NCBI GenBank assembly: GCA_022792535.1
Contig: JAAWBG010000016.1
Span: 1 to 64,000 of the forward strand
Direction: 5' to 3'
DNA: 64,000 nt
From: Lachnospiraceae bacterium
GTDB lineage: Bacteria > Bacillota > Clostridia > Lachnospirales > Lachnospiraceae
Every line of letters starts with the position of its first letter. The first letter of the stretch is position 1. A program made the translations under genes and the position numbers. The notes under the pieces are model-generated. The model had not been told where the DNA came from. It worked only from the letters and a program-made list of their open reading frames with translations, and ran no database searches. Positions 16,081 through 24,003 of the stretch are shown in pieces.

Positions 16081-19000
16081 ATGAAGGAACGTCAGTATCT
16101 GGAAGAATCTATACTGCTTTGGGCAGAAAGTGATGAAGGGAAATTTAAGAGAACTTTTACGATTGTAAAAAAAGCAGGGGAAGGGGCTTTCGCAGTTTGT
16201 TATGAGGCATATCATGAAAACAGCGGGAGAGGTATTCTAAAGGAATTTGATTCCAAAAAGAAGGAGGTACTAGAACCCTATAAGATGATGCAAAAGGCGC
16301 GTCAGGAGGGCAGAGAGGAGCTGTCGTCTTTTATTCCTGATTTTGAAATCTACTATGGATGTGAGGAAGAGGACAATGGGACAGGGAAGCTCTATCTCTG
16401 GACGCCGGACCCTAAGCTGGAGACATTTGACAAGATCTGCGATGAGATTCATAAGAGTCCAGAGAATCTGCCGGAACATAAAATGGTTATGGTGCTAAGC
16501 GCTGTTGAAAATCTCACAAAATGCATCTGTGAACTCCACAAAGCAGGCATGATCCACCGGGATATCAAACCATCTAATTTTGGATTTTTGAAACGGGGAG
16601 AAGAAATATTGTTTCAAACTTTGTCCATGTTTGATATTGACTCCGTTTGTTCTGTTTATCATATTCCAGAGGAAGTGGTGGGAACAGAAGGTTATATGGA
16701 ACCAGAATTGGGATATGAACGAACGGGGAATCAGACAGACATTTACGCCATTGGCGCAACTCTTTTTCACGCCCTTGTGGTTACGGAAGAGACCAGAGAG
16801 AGAAGATACCTTTATCAGGAGAACTATTATGACAGGCTGGGAGAGCTGGTAGAGGCTTCCAGACTGGTGCAGGCGTCAGAAGGAAATTCCCATCCAAGGC
16901 TGAGAAATATTTTGACGGTCATTTTAAAACGCTGTCTCTGCCAGCGGGAAGAAAGATATGAAAACTGTGAGGAGTTGTTAGAAGATCTCAGCACAGCCCT
17001 CTATTATGCTCTGCCTTCTGAGATTGCAGGAAAGGCCCGCACAGGAGAGAAATGGATTCTGGCGGATGCAGAGAAATCTTTAGACCAGAAAAAAGAGCGG
17101 AACTCTGCCCTGGCAATGCAGTATCATCTGTATGAGGAACCGCTGTACCGTTTTCTGCCAAAAGAGGAGGATACGCTGAATGTTTTGGTGATCGGCTTTG
17201 GAAACTACGGGCAGAAATTTTTAGATCTCTGCCTGCAGACAGGTCAGACATTGGGGAAAATGCTTCACGTAACCGTTGTATCAGATGATAAGGTGGATGA
17301 AACCTTATATCTGTCAGAACGTCCTGAACTGGCAGACTTTTTTCAGATTGTGGATGAACAGACAAAAGAAGAGGAACTGGAGGAAATACAGCCTGATAGA
17401 GAAAATATTTATGGAACGATTACCTTTGAGGTGACGCGGCTAAAACGAGAAGATCCCAAAGCCAACGCAGATATTTTGGAAAATCATATTATGTGCGAGC
17501 ACTATGACACTCACTATGTGTTTATTGCTTTGGGAGAAGATCAGCTGAACCAAGCTGCGGCGGAGACATGTGAAAGTGTGGCTGTCAATTTAGAACTGCA
17601 GTGTGTGATAAGCTATGTGCAGGAAGAGAAAAATTCTTCTCTGGAGAAGAAGGGAAATCTGCGGCCTGTCTACGTGAAGGAAGAGGTCAAAGAATCAGAA
17701 TTATATCCTGAGATTGAACGGATGGCTTTTAACACGCATCTGATCTGGGAAAAGAGTTTGAATACAGATTATCGGACCGTGCGCGCGGGATTTCTCAAAC
17801 CTTACAACCACTATTCCTGTATTTCCAATGTATTGTCTTTAAAATATAAATTTTATTATATGGGAATTGATCTAGAGCAGTTCAGTTTTGAGGAAGCGGC
17901 CAAAATATTTCAGGAAAAAGTGTTGGGAGAAGGAGAGAAAAACAGAAAACTTCGGGATGAACTGATCTGGATGGAACATCGGCGCTGGGTAACAGAGAAG
18001 CTGTGCCAGGGCTGGAAAAAGATCTCTGATCTGAGAGAATGCAGAAGCGGGAATATGAAAGACGAGAGGCGTAAACGCCACGTGTGTATTCTGCCAAGCA
18101 GGTCCAGTCAGGAACTTGCAGAAAATCCTGCTTATTGGGAGGAGAAGACAGAGCGCAGATTAAGTAAATTAGATGCCTTGGATTACATGTCGGTAAAATT
18201 GCACCAGATGTTTGTAAAAGAGGCAGAACAGGTGAGAAAAGGAGATCTGCTGGGCGGAGAAAATCTGGCTGCTGTTCAGGCTCTTGCTGAAAAAGACGAA
18301 GCTGTAATTGCGGCTTATCAGGAGTGGTCTGCCTGTCTAAAAGAGATCTGGAATAAGGGAAGTAAAAAGGTATGGCTGTATCAGGGATTGAAAAATGCGC
18401 TGCTCCATGCGGCGGAGGCTCTGTCAGGGCCAGACAGGAAATCTATGAAAGAGCAGATCAAAGCCTTTGAGACCAGATTTTATCCGGTGCTGGCCAGCAT
18501 GGAGTACCGGGATTACAAACAGGATGACGCAGCCTTGATTGATAATATACCTTTTGTGCTGACTTATACAGAGGCTCTGTATCTGGCAGTTCCCTTTGCC
18601 GCCAGCGGTGATAATTCGAAAGTCTTTCAGAATGTGGCCTCTGCTACCGTCTGTAATCCTTCCCGCATTTTGTATCTCTGTGCGGTGGAAAAGGGCGAAG
18701 ACGCATTAGAGATCAAGGAGACGATTCCATACGTCATGGCTTATATGGACAGAAAGCAGATCAGATCTAATGTGGAGTTTGTGATTGCCCATACAGATCA
18801 GTTGTCTTCTTCTTTCAAAAGAGATTTGGAGGAATTGGAAGAATTGTATAAGGAGCGGATTAAGCAGATTAAATTTCTTGAGGCGGAATCCGAAGAGGAG
18901 ATACCTGCCCAATTGGAAGAATATCTGAAAAAGCGGAAGAAGAGCAGAAAAGCATTTGCAGTTGAGAAAAATAAGACGGACCTTTCTCTGATTCTGAAAG

Positions 19001-20220
19001 GCGCGGGAATCTATCAGAGATTTCCGAGTTTTCAGTTTGACTCCGCCGCCATGAAATTCCATTCCCTGGTGGAATGCGATCTGTTTGGCTATATCAAAAA
19101 AACTCCGTATCTTACAGTGACAGATATGGTGTCCCTGCGGCGTTCCCGCTGCAGAATCAGCCGGCAGCCGGAATTTTTTGAAGAGTACAAAGATCTGTGG
19201 AAACAATATTGCAAAGACCCGAAAATCTGGAAAAGCCTTTGCGGGATGTTAGGAGACTATGCAGAAGAAAATGAGGTGATCGCATCTTTTGAAGGGATGT
19301 CAAAGTCCAGAAAAGAGGGAAATGAGGAGAGGAAATACACCTACATCCTTCCCCTTGCCTGCCGGAAAAATGCATCTCAGGTGGTGGATTTCTTGATAAA
19401 GAATAAGATTGCCGAGGAGGGAAGCAGAGTAAACAGATATACAACAGATTCCTGTAAGGTTTTTATTATAGACAGATGCTGCAATCGAAAGGCATATCAT
19501 AATCTGTTTGAGAATATTTATGCATTGATGATACCGGAGGCCATTGAAACTTATCTGGATCCAGAGAGACATGTGGTAAAAGTAAAATTTGATGATCTTA
19601 AAGTTAAGGGCGCCTTTGGGAATGTTAGGCAGGAGGATAAAAATAAATGTTACGAGCTGATGAGATTCTTTCAGGATAAAGGATATCTGATCAACTTAAA
19701 GATGGAAAGTAAAGATAAGGATGGACGTGTCAATCTCAACATGAGCTTTACCTACGCCACAAGACAGATCAAAGAATTGCTGACCAAAGGCGGAAGGATG
19801 CTGGAAATATATGTCTACCATAAGATAAGGGAATCCGGCATCTTTGACGACGTGATGAGCAGCTTTGAGATTGAATGGGAGCAGAATCCAGAGAATAAAA
19901 ATGAATTCGACTGTATTTTGACCAAAGGCTTTCAGACGGTTTTTGTGGAATGCAAAGCAGTGAAAATGATGAAGCAGGATTATTATTACAAACTGAAAGT
20001 CTTAGCAGAGCAGTTTGGAATCAATGTCATTATCGTAATGCTGCGGGAAACCCAGGAAAAGAGCTATTATGACACAGCTAAATTAAATAAAAACCAGGAA
20101 GACCGGGGCAGAGAATTGAATGTGATCACCATCCGGGAACAGGAAGAGATAGAACATATTGACGAAACCCTGCAGAAAATAGTGGAAGGAGCAAAATATG
20201 TACGAACCAAAACCAATTGA
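16081..20220 (+). CDS. Ser/Thr kinase - Rossmann - RyR-like - PD-(D/E)XK fusion protein
   Basis: 1379 aa. Residues 1-310 are a eukaryotic-like kinase: glycine loop GEGAFAV (33-39), K54, HRDIKPSN (159-166), and FDID (184-187) where DFG would be. At 367-380 LVIGFGNYG gives a GxGxxG Rossmann (TrkA-N-like) unit. Around 625-700, EHRRW...QGW and the following basic stretch match the RyR pattern. Residues about 820-910 look like an alpha/beta sensor resembling CARF domains (weak call). The C-terminus carries a PD-(D/E)XK core: E1242, E1275/D1277 and ECK (1290-1292), arranged as in the Card1/DUF1887 nuclease group. Kinase and nuclease catalytic residues appear intact. AGGAGGA precedes the start. The overall function is unknown; a signal-triggered nuclease is my inference. 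Confidence 0.75.
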   Translation: MKERQYLEESILLWAESDEGKFKRTFTIVKKAGEGAFAVCYEAYHENSGRGILKEFDSKKKEVLEPYKMMQKARQEGREELSSFIPDFEIYYGCEEEDNGTGKLYLWTPDPKLETFDKICDEIHKSPENLPEHKMVMVLSAVENLTKCICELHKAGMIHRDIKPSNFGFLKRGEEILFQTLSMFDIDSVCSVYHIPEEVVGTEGYMEPELGYERTGNQTDIYAIGATLFHALVVTEETRERRYLYQENYYDRLGELVEASRLVQASEGNSHPRLRNILTVILKRCLCQREERYENCEELLEDLSTALYYALPSEIAGKARTGEKWILADAEKSLDQKKERNSALAMQYHLYEEPLYRFLPKEEDTLNVLVIGFGNYGQKFLDLCLQTGQTLGKMLHVTVVSDDKVDETLYLSERPELADFFQIVDEQTKEEELEEIQPDRENIYGTITFEVTRLKREDPKANADILENHIMCEHYDTHYVFIALGEDQLNQAAAETCESVAVNLELQCVISYVQEEKNSSLEKKGNLRPVYVKEEVKESELYPEIERMAFNTHLIWEKSLNTDYRTVRAGFLKPYNHYSCISNVLSLKYKFYYMGIDLEQFSFEEAAKIFQEKVLGEGEKNRKLRDELIWMEHRRWVTEKLCQGWKKISDLRECRSGNMKDERRKRHVCILPSRSSQELAENPAYWEEKTERRLSKLDALDYMSVKLHQMFVKEAEQVRKGDLLGGENLAAVQALAEKDEAVIAAYQEWSACLKEIWNKGSKKVWLYQGLKNALLHAAEALSGPDRKSMKEQIKAFETRFYPVLASMEYRDYKQDDAALIDNIPFVLTYTEALYLAVPFAASGDNSKVFQNVASATVCNPSRILYLCAVEKGEDALEIKETIPYVMAYMDRKQIRSNVEFVIAHTDQLSSSFKRDLEELEELYKERIKQIKFLEAESEEEIPAQLEEYLKKRKKSRKAFAVEKNKTDLSLILKGAGIYQRFPSFQFDSAAMKFHSLVECDLFGYIKKTPYLTVTDMVSLRRSRCRISRQPEFFEEYKDLWKQYCKDPKIWKSLCGMLGDYAEENEVIASFEGMSKSRKEGNEERKYTYILPLACRKNASQVVDFLIKNKIAEEGSRVNRYTTDSCKVFIIDRCCNRKAYHNLFENIYALMIPEAIETYLDPERHVVKVKFDDLKVKGAFGNVRQEDKNKCYELMRFFQDKGYLINLKMESKDKDGRVNLNMSFTYATRQIKELLTKGGRMLEIYVYHKIRESGIFDDVMSSFEIEWEQNPENKNEFDCILTKGFQTVFVECKAVKMMKQDYYYKLKVLAEQFGINVIIVMLRETQEKSYYDTAKLNKNQEDRGRELNVITIREQEEIEHIDETLQKIVEGAKYVRTKTN

Positions 20221-20482
20221 TACCAGTGACGTGACGCTGCCGGCAGAGTGGCTTGTTTTGACTGAGCGGCTGGCAGAAAATGTACATGAGGTGTGGGCGG
20301 CAGGACGGATAGCCGAAGGCTGGACTTATGGGGAAGCGAAAGATGTGGAAAAGAAAAAAACGCCTCTGCTGGTTCCCTATGCAGAACTGCCGGAAACAGA
20401 AAAGGATTATGACAGAAATACAGCGTTGGAAACCATGAAAATAGTTGTTAAGCTGGGATTGGTAAATATTGAAACCATTTGA
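20198..20482 (+). CDS. Free-standing RyR-domain protein
   Basis: 94 aa matching the RyR domain (PF02026 type) nearly end to end: YEPKPIDTSDVTLPAEW, LAENVHEVWAAGRIAEGW, LLVPYAELPETEKDYDRNT and a C-terminal helix. This fold occurs as repeats in ryanodine receptors and as single domains in some bacterial and phage proteins; its ligand in bacteria is not settled as far as I know. The start overlaps the end of the 1379-aa kinase gene by 23 bp with AAGGAG inside that gene, so the two are translationally coupled. With the RyR-like segment in the kinase this gives two RyR modules in one operon. Confidence 0.88.
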   Translation: MYEPKPIDTSDVTLPAEWLVLTERLAENVHEVWAAGRIAEGWTYGEAKDVEKKKTPLLVPYAELPETEKDYDRNTALETMKIVVKLGLVNIETI

Positions 20483-20506
20483 CTTTGCAGAAAATAGAAC
20501 TATAAT
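20479..20506 (+). promoter_or_regulatory. Sigma-A promoter for the L,D-transpeptidase
   Basis: TTGACT (20479-20484), 16-bp spacer, TATAAT (20501-20506). The -35 box overlaps the stop codon of the RyR gene, so the next gene can be transcribed independently. The leader to the ATG at 20669 is about 155 nt with no structure I can name. Confidence 0.8.
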
Positions 20507-20668
20507 GAAAGGAGACGCCAATTTACAGCTGTGATCGACAAGAGAATGAAAGGGATACTGCATAAATAAAATTTGTGTGAAGAGAATGATGCATATGCAC
20601 CCAGAGACATAGAATACAGGTACAGTGAAAACCATGACAGATAAAGACAGATAAGGAAGGCAGAACAT

Positions 20669-22522
20669 ATGAAAACATTAAAAAACTTAAGTAAAAAGCA
20701 GCAGGGTCTGGTAATCGCAGGAATCATACTTTTTGTGATCTTGGCAGTTTATCTGGGATTTGCAGCATTTTTCAGCAGTCATTTTTTGTTCCGCACCACA
20801 ATAAACGGAGTGGAAGCATCTGGAAAGAGCGTAAAGGCTGTGGAAGATTTGATCACAAAAGAAATTGACGGTTACCAGATTGCGATAGAACCAAGAGAAG
20901 GGGAAAAAGAAAAGCTGGAAGGGGCAGAGATTGATCTGAAGCCGGTATTTGACGGGACGCTTCAGAAAGAATTAAAAAAGCAGAACGGATTTGCCTGGAT
21001 TGCATCTTTGTTCCATAACTCTAAAATCGAAGTAAAGACAATGGTGGACTATAATAAAAAAGAGCTGGAGCGGAAAGTGAATGACCTGGAGGTGATGGAC
21101 AAATCTAAGATGCGCAAAGCGGAAGACGCCATTATTTCTGAATATAAAGAAAAAGAGGGGTATCAGATCATCCCGGAGGAAGAGGGAACTCAGATCAATG
21201 AGGAGAAGTTTTATACCGCTTTGGAGAAAGGGATTTTAAACTTACAGCCCAGTCTTGTTCTGGCAGAGGAAGGCTGTTATGTGGAACCAAAATATACGAA
21301 AGAGTCCAAAGAATTGATTCAATTGGCAGAAAATATGAATCAGTATGTGAAGTCCTCCATTACCTATGAATTTGGGGAAGAACAGGAGGTGCTGGATGGG
21401 AAGACCATCAGCCAGTGGATTTCGGCCGGTAAAGATCAGAAGGTGAAGCTTTCCCAGGAGAAAGTAGCGGAATATGTGGCTGCTTTGGCCAAAGAATACA
21501 ATACAGCCGGGAGATCTAAGTCATTGGCGTCTTCTTATGGAACAATCGTTACCGTCAGCGGCGGCGACTATGGCTGGAAGATTGACCAGGAAAAAGAGAC
21601 TGAGGCTTTGAAAGAACAGATTGCAAAAGGAGAAGCGGTTACAAAAGAGCCGGAATATGCCCAGAGAGCCAACAGCCGGGGCGGCAATGATTATGGGGAC
21701 ACTTATGTGGAGGTAAATCTCACTGCCCAGCGCCTGCATTATTATAAAAATGGTTCTCTGATCCTAGAGACAGACTTTGTGTCTGGAAATGACGCTAAGG
21801 GATGGAGCACGCCTACAGGTTCCTATGGACTTTACTATAAGGAAAGAGACAAGACCCTGCGGGGAGAAGGGTATGCAACTCCGGTATCTTTCTGGATGCC
21901 CTTTAACGGCGGAGTGGGATTTCATGACGCCAACTGGCGCAGGGACTTTGGCGGAAACTATTATAAAAAAGGCGGCTCCCATGGATGTGTCAATATGCCC
22001 TACAGCGCGGCCCAGAAGCTGTACGACAACATTGAGGCGGGATGCGCAGTTTTAGTCTACCATCTTCCAGGAACGGAAAGTGAGAAAGGAAAAGCCCAGG
22101 ATGCGGCAGAAGCAGTAGTACAGGCAATCAACGGATTGGGAGACATTACGTTAGAGCGCAGAGAGGCAGTGTGGAACGTAAGAAACCAGTACAATGGGCT
22201 GAGTGATACAGCCAAAGGTTATGTCAATAATTACAATGTGCTGGAAGCTGCAGAGGCAAGAATCAGCCAGTTAGAAGCGGAGGCAGCGGCAGATCAGCAG
22301 GCCCAGGCAGAGGCTCAGGGTGTGATTGACGCCATCAATCAATTGTCTGGCAAAGAGATTACCCTGGATATGAAAAAGACCATTGAGAAGATTCGGGCAA
22401 AATACGATCAGCTCTCAGAAGCGGCCCGCAGTAAGGTGACGAATTACAATATACTGACAGATGCAGAGAATAGAATCAAAGAATTAGAGAAGGAAGCGGA
22501 AAAAGAGAAAGAGAAAAAATGA
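20669..22522 (+). CDS. Membrane-anchored L,D-transpeptidase (YkuD) with putative peptidoglycan-binding domains
   Basis: 617 aa. A short basic N-terminus and one membrane helix (about 14-37) are followed by extracellular repeats of the PG_binding_4 type (about 45-310). The YkuD catalytic domain (about 348-470) has the active-site motif HGCVN (H438, C440). After it come two related helical repeats of about 60 residues (475-540 and 545-610), each ending in an AExRIxxLE-like heptad stretch. YkuD enzymes make 3-3 or protein cross-links on peptidoglycan tetrapeptides. The start has AAGGAAGG upstream. The lacI-type gene follows after 28 bp. Confidence 0.92.
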   Translation: MKTLKNLSKKQQGLVIAGIILFVILAVYLGFAAFFSSHFLFRTTINGVEASGKSVKAVEDLITKEIDGYQIAIEPREGEKEKLEGAEIDLKPVFDGTLQKELKKQNGFAWIASLFHNSKIEVKTMVDYNKKELERKVNDLEVMDKSKMRKAEDAIISEYKEKEGYQIIPEEEGTQINEEKFYTALEKGILNLQPSLVLAEEGCYVEPKYTKESKELIQLAENMNQYVKSSITYEFGEEQEVLDGKTISQWISAGKDQKVKLSQEKVAEYVAALAKEYNTAGRSKSLASSYGTIVTVSGGDYGWKIDQEKETEALKEQIAKGEAVTKEPEYAQRANSRGGNDYGDTYVEVNLTAQRLHYYKNGSLILETDFVSGNDAKGWSTPTGSYGLYYKERDKTLRGEGYATPVSFWMPFNGGVGFHDANWRRDFGGNYYKKGGSHGCVNMPYSAAQKLYDNIEAGCAVLVYHLPGTESEKGKAQDAAEAVVQAINGLGDITLERREAVWNVRNQYNGLSDTAKGYVNNYNVLEAAEARISQLEAEAAADQQAQAEAQGVIDAINQLSGKEITLDMKKTIEKIRAKYDQLSEAARSKVTNYNILTDAENRIKELEKEAEKEKEKK

Positions 22523-22550
22523 TTTTCAGACGGGTGTACGGGGTGATGTT

Positions 22551-23564
22551 ATGGAACAGCCAAAGGAACATGAGAAAAAGATAACCATTGCAGATGTAGC
22601 AGATGCATTGGGGGTATCGAAGACAACGGTTTCCAGGGCTATTTCCGGGAAGGGAAGAATCGGAAATGAGACCAAAGAAAAAGTGCTGGCCTATATTCAG
22701 GAGCACAACTACAAGCCAAACGTTATGGCAAAAGGACTGGCTCAGTTAAAGACCTACAATATCGGAGTTATGCTGCCAGAAGACTATACCGTTGTGGACC
22801 TGCCCTTTTTTCAGACCTGCTTGATTGGAATCCAGGAGATTGCAGTCAGCATGGATTATGACGTGCTTTTGACCATGGGACGGGAAAACGACTGCACACA
22901 GTTGATGCGGATGGTGGAAAATCACAAAGTGGACGGTGTGATATTGATGCGCACCTTTACCAAAGATGTCCATATCGAATATCTGAAATCTCAGGAAATT
23001 CCTTTTGTGACCATCGGAAGTACCAACTACCAGAATGTGATTCAGGTAGATCATGATCACAGAAGCGCATGCCGGGAGCTGATCTCTGTACTCCTGCTAA
23101 AGGGAATGGAAAAAATCGGTCTGGTGGGAGGAATTGAGTCTCATGTGGTAACCCAGAATCGTCTGGCCGGGTATATGGAAGCCCACCAAAAGGCCTGTAT
23201 CTCCATAGACAAAAATATTATATTTGTAAATACAGAAAAAGATATTCTGATTGAACAGGCAGCGGAGAAACTTTTAGAAAAGAAAGTGGACTGCATTGTG
23301 TGCCTGGATGACGCGGTGTGTATCCATGTGATGAACAAACTGCGCAGGGAGCGCATTAAAATACCAGAGCAGATGCGGGTGGCTTCTTTTTATGACAGCT
23401 CCATTCTGGAAAATAATCTTCCCTCTGTCACGTCTCTCTATTTTGATTCCAGGGAGCTTGGAACCATAGCATGTAAAACACTGTTGGAGCTTATAGAAGG
23501 AAATCCCGTAGAACCTTACACGCTGCTGGGATATGAAGTGATCTTAAAAGAGTCTACAAAATAG
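22551..23564 (+). CDS. LacI-family transcriptional regulator
   Basis: 337 aa. The N-terminal helix-turn-helix is typical: ITIADVADALGVSKTTVSRA, followed by the hinge helix NVMAKGLAQLKT. The rest is a periplasmic-binding-protein-like sensor domain with the usual C-terminal SLYFDSRELG region. It lies directly upstream of a sugar ABC importer whose leader contains two identical candidate operators with a central TTGCGCAA palindrome. The simplest reading is a local, sugar-responsive repressor of that transporter. Confidence 0.93.
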   Translation: MEQPKEHEKKITIADVADALGVSKTTVSRAISGKGRIGNETKEKVLAYIQEHNYKPNVMAKGLAQLKTYNIGVMLPEDYTVVDLPFFQTCLIGIQEIAVSMDYDVLLTMGRENDCTQLMRMVENHKVDGVILMRTFTKDVHIEYLKSQEIPFVTIGSTNYQNVIQVDHDHRSACRELISVLLLKGMEKIGLVGGIESHVVTQNRLAGYMEAHQKACISIDKNIIFVNTEKDILIEQAAEKLLEKKVDCIVCLDDAVCIHVMNKLRRERIKIPEQMRVASFYDSSILENNLPSVTSLYFDSRELGTIACKTLLELIEGNPVEPYTLLGYEVILKESTK

Positions 23565-23606
23565 GATTTGGAAGAATATTTAGTAAACTGAAGAGTAAAA
23601 AACATG

Positions 23607-23638
23607 AAAAGCATTGGTAAATTTACCAATGCTTTTTT
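23607..23638 (+). terminator. Rho-independent terminator after lacI-type gene
   Basis: Perfect 14-bp palindrome AAAAGCATTGGTAA / TTACCAATGCTTTT followed by a T run. Confidence 0.9.
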
Positions 23639-23665
23639 AGTAAAAATAAGAAAAAGGAAGAGAAT

Positions 23666-23705
23666 GTTATTTCTACGGAGATGGTAACGTTACCGAAGAA
23701 ATAAC
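23666..23705. promoter_or_regulatory. Nested palindrome, possible regulatory site
   Basis: Inverted arms GTTATTTCTACGG (23666-23678) and CCGAAGAAATAAC (23693-23705) with one mismatch flank and overlap a second perfect palindrome GGTAACGTTACC (23683-23694). It could be an additional operator with an alternative hairpin. No regulator can be assigned. Confidence 0.5.
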
Positions 23706-23744
23706 AGAACAAAAAATAGACAGGAAATACCTGTAATTTCAGGT

Positions 23745-23762
23745 GAACAACCGATTGCGCAA
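23745..23762. promoter_or_regulatory. Candidate LacI-type operator O1
   Basis: GAACAACCGATTGCGCAA, containing the 8-bp palindrome TTGCGCAA. An identical 18-mer lies 138 bp downstream at 23883-23900. Confidence 0.65.
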
Positions 23763-23843
23763 CAGAGAAACATAGTCATAATGACGAAATTTTGTTAGTC
23801 AAAATATACAAAAATAAAAATAAAAAACTAGAAAGTGTTGACA

Positions 23844-23872
23844 TTGACAACAAATCCTAACTTTGTTAAACT
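23844..23872 (+). promoter_or_regulatory. Promoter of the sugar ABC transporter operon
   Basis: TTGACA (23844-23849), 17-bp spacer, TAAACT (23867-23872). Operator O2 begins about 10 bp after the -10 box, so a bound repressor would block initiation or early elongation. Confidence 0.75.
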
Positions 23873-23882
23873 TACAAATACA

Positions 23883-23900
23883 GAACAACCGATTGCGCAA
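23883..23900. promoter_or_regulatory. Candidate LacI-type operator O2
   Basis: Exact copy of O1 placed over the expected transcription start. A further TGCGCA palindrome follows at 23905-23910. O1-O2 spacing of 138 bp is about 13 helical turns, compatible with looping. Confidence 0.7.
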
Positions 23901-24003
23901 ATAAGTGCGCAAATCCTTGCCGGCCTGCTCAAAAAGAATTGAGAAAGCTGGAAATCATTGGGATTGTTCTGAAAAATAATGTTTTTCATGGGAGGGAAAC
24001 AAT

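Noticed and set aside
16081..20220. Calling the large fusion a type III CRISPR accessory nuclease
   Set aside because: The CARF-like region is only a weak pattern match and no CRISPR-Cas genes are present; kept as a hypothesis only.
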